Shown here: piece by piece, positions 16,907 to 25,565 of the stretch
How positions within the stretch are numbered: the first letter of the stretch is position 1
Layout of the letters: each line of letters begins with the position of its first letter
Source: Mesorhizobium atlanticum
Lineage (GTDB): Bacteria > Pseudomonadota > Alphaproteobacteria > Rhizobiales > Rhizobiaceae
DNA length: 64,000 nt
Direction: 5' to 3'
Assembly (NCBI RefSeq): GCF_003289965.1
Contig: NZ_QMBQ01000002.1
Span: forward strand, 682,001 to 746,000
Translations under genes and position numbers: made by a program
The notes under the pieces: model-generated
The model's input: the letters and a program-made list of their open reading frames with translations, nothing else
Database searches by the model: none
Told to the model about the DNA's origin: nothing

Positions 16907-17407
16907 ATGGAACTCCTCGAACTCGAATTCTCCCGCGAAATCCACCCGGTGGATGTCATCGAGCAGGTGGCCCACAACAATGACTGGTCCTTCGAGCGCG
17001 CCGGCGACGACGAGATTTCGATTTCGGTGGCCGGCAGTTGGACCGACTACCATGTCTCCTTTTCCTGGATGGAGGATTTCGAGGCGCTGCATCTGGCCTG
17101 CGCCTTCGACATCAAAGTGCCGGAGACACGCGCGCTGGAAGTGATGCGGCTGTTGTCGCTGATCAACGAGCAGATGCTGTTCGGGCATTTCGATCTGTGG
17201 GAGCAGGAAGGCGCGATCATGTTCCGGCAGTCGCTGCTGCTTGCTGGCGGGGTCGAGCCATCGAGCCAGCAGGTCGAGGTGCTTCTGTCTTCGGCACTGG
17301 AGGCCTGCGAATGCTATTTCCAGGCCTTCCAGTTCGTCGTCTGGTCGGGTACATCGGCCAAGGACGCGCTGTCCAGCGTGCTCTTCGAGACCCACGGAAA
17401 CGCCTGA
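16907..17407 (+). CDS. YbjN domain-containing protein
   Basis: 166 residues, cytoplasmic. MELLELEFSREIHPVDVIEQVAHNNDWSFERAGDDEISI and EALHLACAFDIKVPE followed by LLSLINEQMLFGHFDLWEQEGAIMFRQSLLL match the YbjN family, which has the fold of type III secretion chaperones. Rhizobial members are single-copy and of uncertain function; E. coli YbjN affects motility and stress. A csaA gene follows after 18 bases on the same strand. The ribosome site is AGGAAG upstream of ATG 16907. Confidence 0.88.
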   Translation: MELLELEFSREIHPVDVIEQVAHNNDWSFERAGDDEISISVAGSWTDYHVSFSWMEDFEALHLACAFDIKVPETRALEVMRLLSLINEQMLFGHFDLWEQEGAIMFRQSLLLAGGVEPSSQQVEVLLSSALEACECYFQAFQFVVWSGTSAKDALSSVLFETHGNA

Positions 17408-17425
17408 ACCAAGCCAATATTGCCG

Positions 17426-17785
17426 ATGAGTTCCAGCAGCGAGCGCAAGCCCGAGATCAGCTTTGCCGATTTCGACCGTGTCGATATCCGTGCCGGCACG
17501 ATCGTCGAGGCCGAACCGTTTCCGGAAGCGCGCAAGCCGGCAATCAAGCTGAAGATCGATTTCGGCCCGGCCATCGGAATTAAAAAGTCGTCGGCGCAAA
17601 TCACCAAATACTACGCGCCGGAAACGCTGGTCGGCCGCCAGGTCTTCGCGGTGGTCAATTTTCCACCGCGCCAGATCGGCCCGTTCATGTCCGAGGTGCT
17701 GACGCTTGGCTTCCCCGATGAGGAAGGCGCTGTCGTGCTTGGTGCCATAGAGCGCAGGGTGCCGGATGGCGGGCGCCTATTCTAG
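17426..17785 (+). CDS. csaA: tRNA-binding protein CsaA
   Basis: 119 residues forming a single OB-fold tRNA-binding domain. [32 protein letters not shown] and [43 protein letters not shown] are the conserved CsaA blocks; the family also shows export-chaperone activity in Bacillus. ATG 17426 is preferred to the in-frame TTG 6 bases before it. The TAG stop (17783-17785) is the first three bases of the family B repeat, so the repeat supplies the end of the gene. Confidence 0.93.
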   Translation: MSSSSERKPEISFADFDRVDIRAGTIVEAEPFPEARKPAIKLKIDFGPAIGIKKSSAQITKYYAPETLVGRQVFAVVNFPPRQIGPFMSEVLTLGFPDEEGAVVLGAIERRVPDGGRLF

Positions 17786-17929
17786 GATGCGTCGATATTT
17801 CAGGTGGGGCCGGCTTGCGAATGGCGGTCTCCTGCGCTGCCGGTGCTCACGTACTTCAGGTACGCTCCGCGCCGGTTCTCGGAGCCCACCATTCTCAGCT
17901 CGGCCTGACCTGAATCTCGGCGCATCCTA
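17783..17929. repeat. Long palindromic repeat, family B
   Basis: Terminal arms TAGGATGCG (17783-17791) and CGCATCCTA (17921-17929) are perfect inverted repeats. Inside are TTCAGGTGGGGCCGG and CGGCCTGACCTGAA, and a central CGTACTTCAGGTACG hairpin. A close copy is at 30226-30362 and an internally deleted one at 42387-42436. Confidence 0.85.
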
Positions 17930-17943
17930 ATCGCCGCGTTGTA

Positions 17944-18966
17944 TCAGGCTGCCAGTTTACGCGTCCTGCCCAGTGCTTCGTCGACCACGTCGAGGAACAT
18001 TTCGGCGCAGGCCTTCCAGCTGTAGCGCATGGCGCGCTGACGCGCTTCGGCGCGATCGACTTCAAGCGCCTTCATCGCCGCCTCGCCCAGGTCGTTCGAT
18101 ACGGCTCCGCCGATGCCATCGCCGACAATGTCGATCGGTCCGGTCACCGGATAGGCGGCGACGGGCGTTCCGCTGGCCAGCGCCTCGATGATGACGTTGC
18201 CGAAGGTGTCGGTGCGGCTTGGAAACACGAACACATCGGCCGACGCGTAGATCTCGGCCAGTTCGTCGTTCGGGCGGTGGCCAAGGAAATGCGCGTTGGG
18301 ATAGCGCGCCTTGAGCTTCGCCAGTTCCGGCCCTTCACCGACGATCACCTTGCTGCCGGGCAGGTCGAGATCGAGAAAGGCGGTCAGGTTCTTCTCGATC
18401 GCGACGCGGCCCACGCACAGGAAGACCGGACGCTGAAATCCGGTTTCCTTGCGCTTGTCGGGCCGGAAATGGTCGGTGTCGACGCCGCGCGTCCAGGGCC
18501 TCAGCTTGTTGAAGCCGCGCGCCGCGAGATCGTCCGCCAGCGATTGCGTGGCGACAAGCGTGCCCTGTCCGGAATTGTGGAAGTCGCGCAGCCAGTTGTA
18601 GGCCCAGCTCTCCGGCACCGGCAGGCGGGCGCTGAGATATTCGGGAAAACGCGTATGGTAGCTGGTGGTGAAGGGGCGGCAGGCCTTGCGGCAGTAGCGG
18701 CGCGCCATGATGCCGAGTGGACCCTCGGTGACGATGTGGATGTGGTCGGCCTTGCGCGTTTCGATGAGGCTCGCGACACGACCTGGCGTCGTCAGCGCAA
18801 GCCGGATGTCGGGATAGGTTGGCATCGGCAAGGTGCGAAAGAGGTTCGGCGTCAGGAAGTCGAGCTCGACGTCGAAGGGCTTCAGCGCCTCGGTGAGGCG
18901 TTCGAGCGTGTGCACCACGCCATTGACCTGCGGCCGCCAAGCGTCGGTGACCATCAGGATGCGCAT
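17944..18966 (-). CDS. Glycosyltransferase family 4 (MgtA-type)
   Basis: 340 residues. MRILMVTDAWRPQVNGVVHTLERL is the classic start of GT4 mannosyl/glucosyltransferases such as MgtA. It has TSYHTRFPEYLSARLP, RPWTRGVDTDHFRPD, FLCVGRVAIEKNL and the donor-site FPSRTDTFGNVIIEALASGTPVAAYPVTGP with the E-x7-E pair. No membrane segment is visible. Homologues transfer sugars to lipid or polysaccharide acceptors; in rhizobia related enzymes make glycolipids, but the acceptor here is unknown. ATG 18966 is used because the family begins M-R-I; an in-frame ATG 18 bases upstream adds little. Confidence 0.87.
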   Translation of the reverse strand: MRILMVTDAWRPQVNGVVHTLERLTEALKPFDVELDFLTPNLFRTLPMPTYPDIRLALTTPGRVASLIETRKADHIHIVTEGPLGIMARRYCRKACRPFTTSYHTRFPEYLSARLPVPESWAYNWLRDFHNSGQGTLVATQSLADDLAARGFNKLRPWTRGVDTDHFRPDKRKETGFQRPVFLCVGRVAIEKNLTAFLDLDLPGSKVIVGEGPELAKLKARYPNAHFLGHRPNDELAEIYASADVFVFPSRTDTFGNVIIEALASGTPVAAYPVTGPIDIVGDGIGGAVSNDLGEAAMKALEVDRAEARQRAMRYSWKACAEMFLDVVDEALGRTRKLAA

Positions 18967-19188
18967 GGCGATCCCGGTACGCATGACGGCCACTTGCAAT
19001 GGCTCCTGAGCGCGCCGGCTCGGTGCCGGAACGGCAGCCAGGCGGCAGCTCGCGCCTCGCTCCAGCGCACCCGGGCAGGGGCGGGATCGAAGCGGGGCGG
19101 CAGAGCCGAATCAACAAGGGTCGCGCGCTTCATGCGCGCTCTTCACCATGATTTCATGACGGGCGGATGAAGCCTGTCTTGGCTCTGC

Positions 19189-20604
19189 TTACGCAGGCAC
19201 CTTGATCACGGCTCGCAGGCCGCCGAGCGGGCTGTCCTCGAGGCTGATGTCGCCGCCATGGCTGCGGGCGATGTCGCGGGCGATCGACAGGCCAAGTCCG
19301 GTGCCGCTGGCGTCCAGGTTGCGCGCCTCGTCCAGTCGCAGGAATGGCTTGAACACCTCTTCACGCTTGTCGGGCGCGATGCCCGGCCCATTGTCGTCGA
19401 TGGTGACGGTGAGCGAGCCATGGCCGTGGTTGGCGTGGACCTCGACGGCCTTGGCATAGCGGAACGCATTGCCGATGACGTTCGAAAGCAAACGGGCAAA
19501 GGCGTTCGGCCGCACATGCACGGTCGGGTCGCCGGTCAGCGTCGTCGTGAGCTTGCAGCCACGCAATTGCGCCTCCTCGCCAAGCTTCTGGAAATAGGTT
19601 TCGAGGTCGAAGCGTCCGGCGTCCTCCGCGGACTCGCCGCGGGCAAAAGCGAGATAGCCTTCCAGCATCGACTGCATGTCGTCGATGTCCTGGTTGAGCG
19701 CGGCCTTGGTCTCGGCCTTGCCGCCGGCCAGCGCCAGCTGCAGCTTGAAGCGGGTAAGGATGGTCCTGAGATCGTGGCTGACGCCGGTCAGCATCGCGGT
19801 GCGCTGCTCGATCTGGCGCTCGATACGCTCACGCATCTGGATGAAGGCGAAGCCGGCGCGACGGACTTCCTCGGCGCCGCGCGGGCGGAAATCGCGCGGC
19901 ATCGGCCGGCCCTTGCCAAAGCTCTCGGCGGCCTCGGCCAGCGTCAGGATCGGCCTTATCTGGTTGCGCAGGAAAGGAACGGCGATCATCAACAGCACCA
20001 GCGAGGTGCCGACCATCCAGATCAGGAAGATATGGGTGTTGGAGGCATAAGCCTGGCTGCGCCGCACGAAGACGCGCAGCACCTTGCCTTCCAGCTGGAC
20101 ACGGACCTCGACGACATTGGAGTTGCCGACCGTGTCGATCCAGAAGGGGCGATTGATCTGCCTGGTAATCTCCGACGACAACGCGGTGTCGAGAATCGAG
20201 AAGAATGGTTTCGGCCCGGGGGCGGGCAGCGGGTCGGGCGGCAGAAGGTCGACCTTCAGCTGCATGCGGTCCTGGGCGATGCGGATGATGTTGGCGTAGT
20301 CGGCGTCGTGCGGGTAGGTCTCCATCATGTCGATGATGGCGGCGATATCCGCGATCGTCGCCTGCGACAGGCGCTGGGTGACCGTCTGCCAATGGCGCTC
20401 CATGAAGACGAAGGCGACCACCGACTGCAGCAGGATCATCGGCGCGATCACGATGATCAGCGAGCGGGCGTAGAGCCGCTTCGGCATATAGAGCGCGACC
20501 AGGCGCCAGAACCGGTTCCAGGCGCGCGGCATCGCCCTCAGCGTCCGCATTGCGAAATCGCCGGGGCCGCCGCCGTTGGGCTTTTCCAGTTGCGTGGTCG
20601 CCAT
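19189..20604 (-). CDS. Sensor histidine kinase, EnvZ-like
   Basis: 471 residues. TM1 is at about 48-68 and TM2 at about 191-212, enclosing a periplasmic domain of about 120 residues. HAMP follows at about 213-265, then HisKA with TGVSHDLRTILTRFKLQL (phospho-acceptor His277) and HATPase_c with NVIGNAFRYAK, DNGPGIAPD and GTGLGLSIARD. The TGVSHDLRTxLTR motif is typical of EnvZ-type kinases. The likely partner is the OmpR-type regulator at 22559-23278 on the same strand, but a + strand gene lies between. The stimulus is unknown. Confidence 0.92.
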   Translation of the reverse strand: MATTQLEKPNGGGPGDFAMRTLRAMPRAWNRFWRLVALYMPKRLYARSLIIVIAPMILLQSVVAFVFMERHWQTVTQRLSQATIADIAAIIDMMETYPHDADYANIIRIAQDRMQLKVDLLPPDPLPAPGPKPFFSILDTALSSEITRQINRPFWIDTVGNSNVVEVRVQLEGKVLRVFVRRSQAYASNTHIFLIWMVGTSLVLLMIAVPFLRNQIRPILTLAEAAESFGKGRPMPRDFRPRGAEEVRRAGFAFIQMRERIERQIEQRTAMLTGVSHDLRTILTRFKLQLALAGGKAETKAALNQDIDDMQSMLEGYLAFARGESAEDAGRFDLETYFQKLGEEAQLRGCKLTTTLTGDPTVHVRPNAFARLLSNVIGNAFRYAKAVEVHANHGHGSLTVTIDDNGPGIAPDKREEVFKPFLRLDEARNLDASGTGLGLSIARDIARSHGGDISLEDSPLGGLRAVIKVPA

Positions 20605-21023
20605 TCGCCCTTCCGCTCGTCGATGGCCTGTTCAGCAAAGGGCCTTCGACGGTAATCTACTAGACGCCGAGCCGTTCTGGAATAGCCGTGACAGTTCAGA
20701 CAGTTAGGACGTCAAACAGCCCATTGTTCGGCATTGATAACAAAGGGCTTTTCTCAAAATTGTCAAACCATCGGGTTCGGTATCGCCAGAACGGGGCAGG
20801 CTAGATTCGAAATAGGCCATTTTCAGGAACACACAAGCGAGGCCAGCCGAGATCGAGGCAATTGGGCCGCCGCTGCATTGCTGAGAGTGCAAACAGTTAG
20901 GCTGTGCGCAGAGTGCCGGCAGCTTTGCGCCTCATTTCGCCGGTGTGCGCGCTCGAGAGAGATTGCCCCAGAGAATTTGCGCGGTCCCTGTTCCGACAAC
21001 TTGGGAACATCTAATATGCCCAA
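20605..21023. promoter_or_regulatory. Intergenic region upstream of the winged-helix/TPR gene and the kinase gene
   Basis: 419 bases between divergent genes. It is visibly lower in GC than the flanks and contains no convincing gene; a 62-codon minus-strand frame at 20704-20892 has no ribosome site. It must contain the + strand promoter of the winged-helix gene and possibly a private promoter for the kinase. Confidence 0.45.
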
Positions 21024-22526
21024 ATGCAGGGGTCGCGCATCGCCTTCGGTCCGTTCGTACTCGATCCAGACATTGGGACCCTTCTGAAAGGCCAGGTCCC
21101 GATTACTATTGGCCATCGTGGACTTACGCTGCTTGCTGCACTTACCGCACGGCCAGGTGAGATCCTGACCAAGGCCGAGCTGATGGACGCGGCCTGGCCG
21201 GGCACCGCCATCGAGGAAGGCAACCTTACCGTCCAAATCGCGACATTGAGAAAGGCACTGGGCCAGACTGACAACGGCGGTGAGTGGATCGCCACGGTGC
21301 CTCGCGTCGGCTACCGCTTCACCGGGACTGTCGAACCGGCGGCCAGCGCATCCTTCAGAGAGATACCGCCATCCGGCAAGCCGTCGATTGCGGTGCTGCC
21401 CTTTGTGAATTTGGGCGGCGATCGGGATCAGCAGTACCTGAGCGACGGAATAACAGAGGACATCATTACAGAGCTGGCCAGGTTCCGTTCCCTGCTCGTT
21501 ATCGCGCGCAATTCATCATTTCAGTTTCGCAATCCTACATTGGACGTTGCGGAAGCACATCGCAAACTCGGAGTTCGCTACCTCGTCGAAGGCAGCATAC
21601 GAAAGCTCGGGGATCGCATTCGCATCACCACGCAATTGATCGACGCCGCCACCGGCACTCACCTGTGGGCCCAACGGTACGACCGAGCCCTCAACGACAT
21701 CTTCGCATTGCAAGACGAGGTTGCGGCTCTGATCGCCTCAATGGTGGAAGGCCAAGCGGAGGCCGATTCGGCGAGCCGCAGCAGACGCAAGCGTCCGGCC
21801 GATTGGGACGCATACGACTACTACCTGCAGGGGCGGGCACACTTTCATCGGTATGAGTTGGATAAGTCCGAGCGCCTCTTCGCGCGGTGTGTCGAGCTCG
21901 ATTCGACATTCGCTCAAGGCCATGCCTTCCTGGCGCAGGCCCTCGTGGGCAGATTTTGGTACGACAACGATCCGCTGACGCTACAGAAGGCCCTGAATTC
22001 AGCACATACGGCGCTCGCGCTCGACAGGAGCGATGGCGTCTGTCACCAGAGTATGGGGCTGGTCCTTACGCACATGCGCCAACATGGCGATGCGGGATTG
22101 CATTTCGAGCAAGCGCGTTCGCTGAACCCGCTGGACGTGAACATAGCGGGGGACTACGCAAGCTGGCTCAACTACGGCGGACGGGCCGAGACGGCGCTCA
22201 ACGTGCTCGAAACTGCGCTCCTGCGCGACCCGTTACCACCGATTTGGTTCTGGGAGGTGAAGGGTAGCTCCCTTTTCCTGCTCGGGAGGTACTCGGAAGC
22301 CGTCGGCTCATATCAGAAGGCCGGCGACCATTTCTTCATCCATGCCTTCCTCGCAGCGTCGTACGCGCATTTGGGCGAGACGGAGAAGGCGCGCGCCGAG
22401 GTCGAGGAAGCATTCACGAGAAAGCACGACCTGACTGTCCGGCTGATTTCAGGTCTCCCCTTCGCCGACCAAACCGCCCTCGAACTTTTCGCGTCAGGCT
22501 TCGCAAAGGCGGGTTTTCCCGTGTGA
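21024..22526 (+). CDS. Winged-helix (OmpR/CadC-type) DNA-binding protein with TolB-like and TPR domains
   Basis: 500 residues, no membrane segment. Residues 1-105 form a Trans_reg_C winged helix (FGPFVLDPDIGTLLKG, LTKAELMDAAWPG, NLTVQIATLRKALG, VPRVGYRF). Residues about 115-245 match the TolB-like N-terminal region seen in adenylate-cyclase-type rhizobial regulators (SIAVLPFVNLGGDRDQQYLSDGITEDIITEL). Residues about 260-480 carry TPR-like helices (AHFHRYELDKSERLFARCVELDSTFAQGHAFLAQAL). It is a one-component regulator whose ligand is unknown. It sits on the + strand inside a two-component operon that runs on the minus strand; its base and codon use look less GC-rich than its neighbours, which suggests acquisition. 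Confidence 0.85.
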   Translation: MQGSRIAFGPFVLDPDIGTLLKGQVPITIGHRGLTLLAALTARPGEILTKAELMDAAWPGTAIEEGNLTVQIATLRKALGQTDNGGEWIATVPRVGYRFTGTVEPAASASFREIPPSGKPSIAVLPFVNLGGDRDQQYLSDGITEDIITELARFRSLLVIARNSSFQFRNPTLDVAEAHRKLGVRYLVEGSIRKLGDRIRITTQLIDAATGTHLWAQRYDRALNDIFALQDEVAALIASMVEGQAEADSASRSRRKRPADWDAYDYYLQGRAHFHRYELDKSERLFARCVELDSTFAQGHAFLAQALVGRFWYDNDPLTLQKALNSAHTALALDRSDGVCHQSMGLVLTHMRQHGDAGLHFEQARSLNPLDVNIAGDYASWLNYGGRAETALNVLETALLRDPLPPIWFWEVKGSSLFLLGRYSEAVGSYQKAGDHFFIHAFLAASYAHLGETEKARAEVEEAFTRKHDLTVRLISGLPFADQTALELFASGFAKAGFPV

Positions 22527-22558
22527 GGCGAAAGCTGCGTTCCAGATTCATCGGGCGG

Positions 22559-23278
22559 CTATTCTACACTGAGCCGATACCCGATACCGCGCACCGTCTG
22601 CAGCCACACCGGGTTGGACGGATCGCGCTCGATCTTGCGGCGCAGCCGGTTGATCTGCACGTCGATGGTGCGCTCGCCGACATCCGATTCATCGCCCACC
22701 AATTCATGGCGCGGTATGGTCTCGCCCGCTCGCGCGGCGAAAATCGCGAGGATCTCCTGCTCGCGGTCGGTCAGCTTAAGCGCCTCGCCGCCCCGCTTCA
22801 ATTCGCGCTTGGCGATCTGGAACGTGTAGGGCCCGAACACCAGCTGTTCCACCTTCGGCGTCGCGGCCGGGCCGCCACGGCGCAGGATGTTGTTGATGCG
22901 CAGGATCAGCTCGCGCGGATCGAACGGCTTCGGCAGGTAATCATCGGCGCCGGCTTCCAGCCCGGTGATGCGGCTGTCGGTCTCGGACAGCGCCGTCAGC
23001 ATCAGGATCGGCACGTTCTTCTCGGCCCGCAGCGCCTTGGTGAGGTCGACGCCGGTTTCCCCCGGCATCATGACATCGAGCACCAGCAGGTCGAAGTCGA
23101 GACCGGCGAGCTTGCGCCTGGCCTCGCCGGAATTGCCGGCGACGGTGACGCGAAAGCCATTCTCGGACAGATACTGCTTGAGCAGGTTGCGGATACGCGT
23201 GTCGTCATCGACAACCAGAAGATGCGGCGCGTCATCGTCGGGCGCGGCCGGATGATCAACCTTCTCAATGGTCTCCAT
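22559..23278 (-). CDS. OmpR-family response regulator (PetR-like)
   Basis: 239 residues. The receiver domain (about 18-130) has VVDDDTRIRNLL, the phospho-acceptor LDVMMPG (Asp68), TALSE and DYLPKPFDPREL. The C-terminal winged helix (about 140-237) has LTDREQEILAIFA, DVQINRLRRKIERDP and VRGIGYRL. ATG 23278 has GGGAAG just upstream and overlaps the end of the MarR gene by 14 bases, so the pair is translationally coupled. The expected partner kinase is at 19189-20604. Alphaproteobacterial orthologues are named PetR or similar; the regulon here is unknown. Confidence 0.92.
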   Translation of the reverse strand: METIEKVDHPAAPDDDAPHLLVVDDDTRIRNLLKQYLSENGFRVTVAGNSGEARRKLAGLDFDLLVLDVMMPGETGVDLTKALRAEKNVPILMLTALSETDSRITGLEAGADDYLPKPFDPRELILRINNILRRGGPAATPKVEQLVFGPYTFQIAKRELKRGGEALKLTDREQEILAIFAARAGETIPRHELVGDESDVGERTIDVQINRLRRKIERDPSNPVWLQTVRGIGYRLSVE

Positions 23279-23792
23279 GGTTCTTCCCCGATGTTTGCGC
23301 AGGCACAATGTCGATCTGCGCTCTTAGTTCCGGATTGACCATCGCTTCCAGGAAACGTTCGATCGTGGCGCGCTCGGTGGCTCCGGAATCCTCCAATGCC
23401 GCACGGATGCGGCGCGACTGTGGCCGCGCCAGCGCCAAGGCCAGCGCGCGGCCCTTGGCGGTCGGGTAGAGTTCGCGCTGCCGGCGGTCGCGCGGCCCCT
23501 GCACCTGGACGATATGATCTGTATCGATCAGCTGCTTCAAAACCCGCGCAAGGCTCTGCTTGGTGATCTTCAGCACATCGAGCAGTTCGGCGACGGTGAG
23601 GCCCGGCCTGCGGTTGACGAAGTGCAGCACGCGGTGATGGGCGCGGCCGAAGCCGTAATCGGCGAGGATCTGGTCCGGGTCGGAGGTAAAGTCGCGATAG
23701 GCGAAGAAGAACAGTTCGATGATGGCGAAGTCGATGCCGTCCTCATCGGTGATGGCAGTCCTGATCGGTTTTCCGGCTGCGGGGCTCGTCAT
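23265..23792 (-). CDS. MarR-family transcriptional regulator
   Basis: 175 residues. The winged helix is clear: RAHHRVLHFVNRRPGLTVAELLDVLKITKQSLARVLKQLIDTDHIVQVQGPRDRRQRELYPTAKG. This long MarR type commonly precedes the OmpR-type regulator in rhizobia. I start at ATG 23792 because GGAG lies 5 bases upstream; the adjacent ATG at 23795 is 2 bases from it. An inverted repeat at 23814-23840 covers the promoter region, which suggests autoregulation. The ligand is unknown. The divergent neighbour is ilvE. Confidence 0.88.
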   Translation of the reverse strand: MTSPAAGKPIRTAITDEDGIDFAIIELFFFAYRDFTSDPDQILADYGFGRAHHRVLHFVNRRPGLTVAELLDVLKITKQSLARVLKQLIDTDHIVQVQGPRDRRQRELYPTAKGRALALALARPQSRRIRAALEDSGATERATIERFLEAMVNPELRAQIDIVPAQTSGKNHGDH

Positions 23793-23813
23793 CATTTCTC
23801 CATGCGAGGCGGG

Positions 23814-23840
23814 AATTATGTCAGTACTATTGACGTAATT
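23814..23840. promoter_or_regulatory. Probable MarR operator
   Basis: Arms AATTATGTCA (23814-23823) and TGACGTAATT (23831-23840) match as an inverted repeat at 9 of 10 positions with a 7-base spacer. It lies 22 bases upstream of the MarR start codon. Binding by the MarR protein is inferred from position. Confidence 0.65.
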
Positions 23841-24052
23841 TCCGGGCAATGATAATTTTTGACAAGCTTTTCGGCGGATTGCGAACGAAAAGGCAAGAGG
23901 AAGCCGTTTTTCCGGAACTTCCTGAGTTTGCCACGAATTGAATATCCGCCTACGCTTTCAAGCACTGGCCGGCGTTTCGGACCCTGTGACGGGGCCGGCA
24001 TGAAGGCTATAAAACACAACGATTTGCGGGCGCCCGCCCGCGGGAGGTTTCC

Positions 24053-24946
24053 ATGGCATCCGTTCCCTTCGATCAACTGGACGGCTTCATCTGGATGAAC
24101 GGCGAGTTCGTCAAATGGGCCGACGCCAAGATCCATGTGCTGACCCATGGCCTGCACTATGCCAGCGCCGTCTTCGAGGGCGAGCGCGCCTATGGCGGCC
24201 AGATCTTCAAGCTGACCGAGCATAATGAGCGTCTGCATGAATCGGCACGCCTCTTGGGCTTCAAGATCCCCTATCCGGTCGCGGAGATCGACGAGGCCTG
24301 CCGGACGCTTTTGAAGAAGCAGGGCTTCCAGGATGCCTATGTGCGCCCCATCGCCTGGCGCGGCAGCGAGCAGATGGGCGTTTCGGCGCAGAACAACCGC
24401 ATCAATTGCGCCATCGCCATCTGGCAGTGGCCGAGCTATTTCGACCCCGCGCAGAAGCTCAAGGGCATCCGCCTCGATGTCGCCGAATGGCGCCGGCCCG
24501 ATCCGCGCACCGCGCCGTCCAAGTCCAAGGCCGCCGGGCTCTACATGATCTGCACGCTGTCCAAACACGCCGCCGAGGCCAAGGGCTACGCCGACGCCAT
24601 GATGCTCGACTGGCGCGGCCAGGTGGCGGAAGCAACCGGCGCCAACATCTTCTTCGTCAAGGACGGCAAGATCCATACGCCGACGCCCGACTGTTTCCTC
24701 GACGGCATCACCCGGCGCACGGTGATCGGCCTGGCCAAGGACCGCGGTTTCGAAGTGATCGAGCGCGCCATCATGCCGGAAGAGCTCGAAGGTTTCGAGC
24801 AGTGCTTCCTGACCGGCACCGCGGCCGAGGTGACACCGGTTTCGGAGATCGGTCCATACCGATTCGAGGTTGGCGAGATCGCCAAGACCTTGATGAACGA
24901 CTATTCTGCTGCAGTGCAACCAAAGCATGCGATCGCCGCAGAATAG
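24053..24946 (+). CDS. ilvE: Branched-chain amino acid aminotransferase
   Basis: 297 residues, fold-type IV PLP enzyme that interconverts Leu/Ile/Val and their 2-oxo acids. GLHYASAVFEGERAY, YVRPIAWRGSEQMG, and the PLP lysine in APSKSKAAGLYM (Lys159) are in place, followed by DAMMLDWRGQVAEATGANIFFVKDGKIHTP and LTGTAAEVTPVSEI. The ribosome site is GGGAGG 6 bases before the ATG. It is monocistronic, with a clear terminator at 24975-25000. Confidence 0.96.
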   Translation: MASVPFDQLDGFIWMNGEFVKWADAKIHVLTHGLHYASAVFEGERAYGGQIFKLTEHNERLHESARLLGFKIPYPVAEIDEACRTLLKKQGFQDAYVRPIAWRGSEQMGVSAQNNRINCAIAIWQWPSYFDPAQKLKGIRLDVAEWRRPDPRTAPSKSKAAGLYMICTLSKHAAEAKGYADAMMLDWRGQVAEATGANIFFVKDGKIHTPTPDCFLDGITRRTVIGLAKDRGFEVIERAIMPEELEGFEQCFLTGTAAEVTPVSEIGPYRFEVGEIAKTLMNDYSAAVQPKHAIAAE

Positions 24947-24974
24947 CGATAGTCACAGCTTTTTTGTGCAATAG

Positions 24975-25000
24975 GGGCGGTTTTCGGGCCGCCCTTTTTA
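24975..25000 (+). terminator. Intrinsic terminator of ilvE
   Basis: Arms GGGCGG (24975-24980) and CCGCCC (24989-24994) followed by TTTTTA. Confidence 0.85.
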
Positions 25001-25092
25001 TTTAAGCTTTCATGCATTTGACTTTCAAACGGTTCGGCGTCTCATGATGGTGTCGGCCCTTGGAGGCAGGCGGCTATGGAGGGAATAGTTAC

Positions 25093-25401
25093 ATGGACAG
25101 CAACACGATTATTCAGATCGTTGTACAGGTAATTGCCGGCGTTATCGGCGGCCAGGCGGTTGGCGCGGCGCTGAAGCAGGCGGCGATGGGCCAGCTTACC
25201 AAAATCCTCGGCGGCGCGATCGGCGGCGTCGGCGGTGCGGCCATCCTTGGCAGTCTGCTGGGCGGCGGTGGTGTCGACGCGGCGGCGGCGGCGGGCGGAA
25301 TCGGCAGCGCGCTCGACCTCAAGAACCTTCTCGGCGGCGTCGGCGGCGGCGCCATCCTGACCGGCATCATCGGCGCGGTCATGAACGCGATGAAGAAATA
25401 A
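25093..25401 (+). CDS. Small glycine-zipper-rich membrane protein
   Basis: 102 residues: MDSNTIIQIVVQVIAGVIGGQAVGAALKQ, then alternating Gly/Ala-rich hydrophobic stretches and an Ala-rich run, ending TGIIGAVMNAMKK. The G-x-x-x-G spacing suggests tightly packed membrane helices. Similar unnamed proteins occur in rhizobia. ATG 25093 has GGAGGG 10 bases upstream. No function can be assigned; it is not obviously cotranscribed with either neighbour. Confidence 0.7.
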   Translation: MDSNTIIQIVVQVIAGVIGGQAVGAALKQAAMGQLTKILGGAIGGVGGAAILGSLLGGGGVDAAAAAGGIGSALDLKNLLGGVGGGAILTGIIGAVMNAMKK

Positions 25402-25520
25402 GGCCCCTCGCTTCAAGTTTTCAGGTGGGCGGCTTCGGCCGCCCATTTTCGTTTCCAGGATATTTGCGCTGGCCGGCAGTGGACGGCGTTTGCCCGCCTG
25501 TCTACATCAGGGCGACAACA

Positions 25521-25554
25521 GGAGCGGTTCAGACTTTTCCTGGAATTGCTCGAG
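25521..25554. repeat. Short partial copy of the family A repeat
   Basis: On the minus strand it reads CTCGAGCAATTCCAGGAAAA followed by GTCTGAACCGCTC, the left half of the family A element. It ends 11 bases before the metallo-hydrolase start. Confidence 0.65.
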
Positions 25555-25565
25555 AAAGGAAAGCC

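Noticed and set aside
20704..20892. 62-codon minus-strand frame upstream of the winged-helix gene
   Set aside because: No ribosome site, no recognisable features and it lies in a promoter region.
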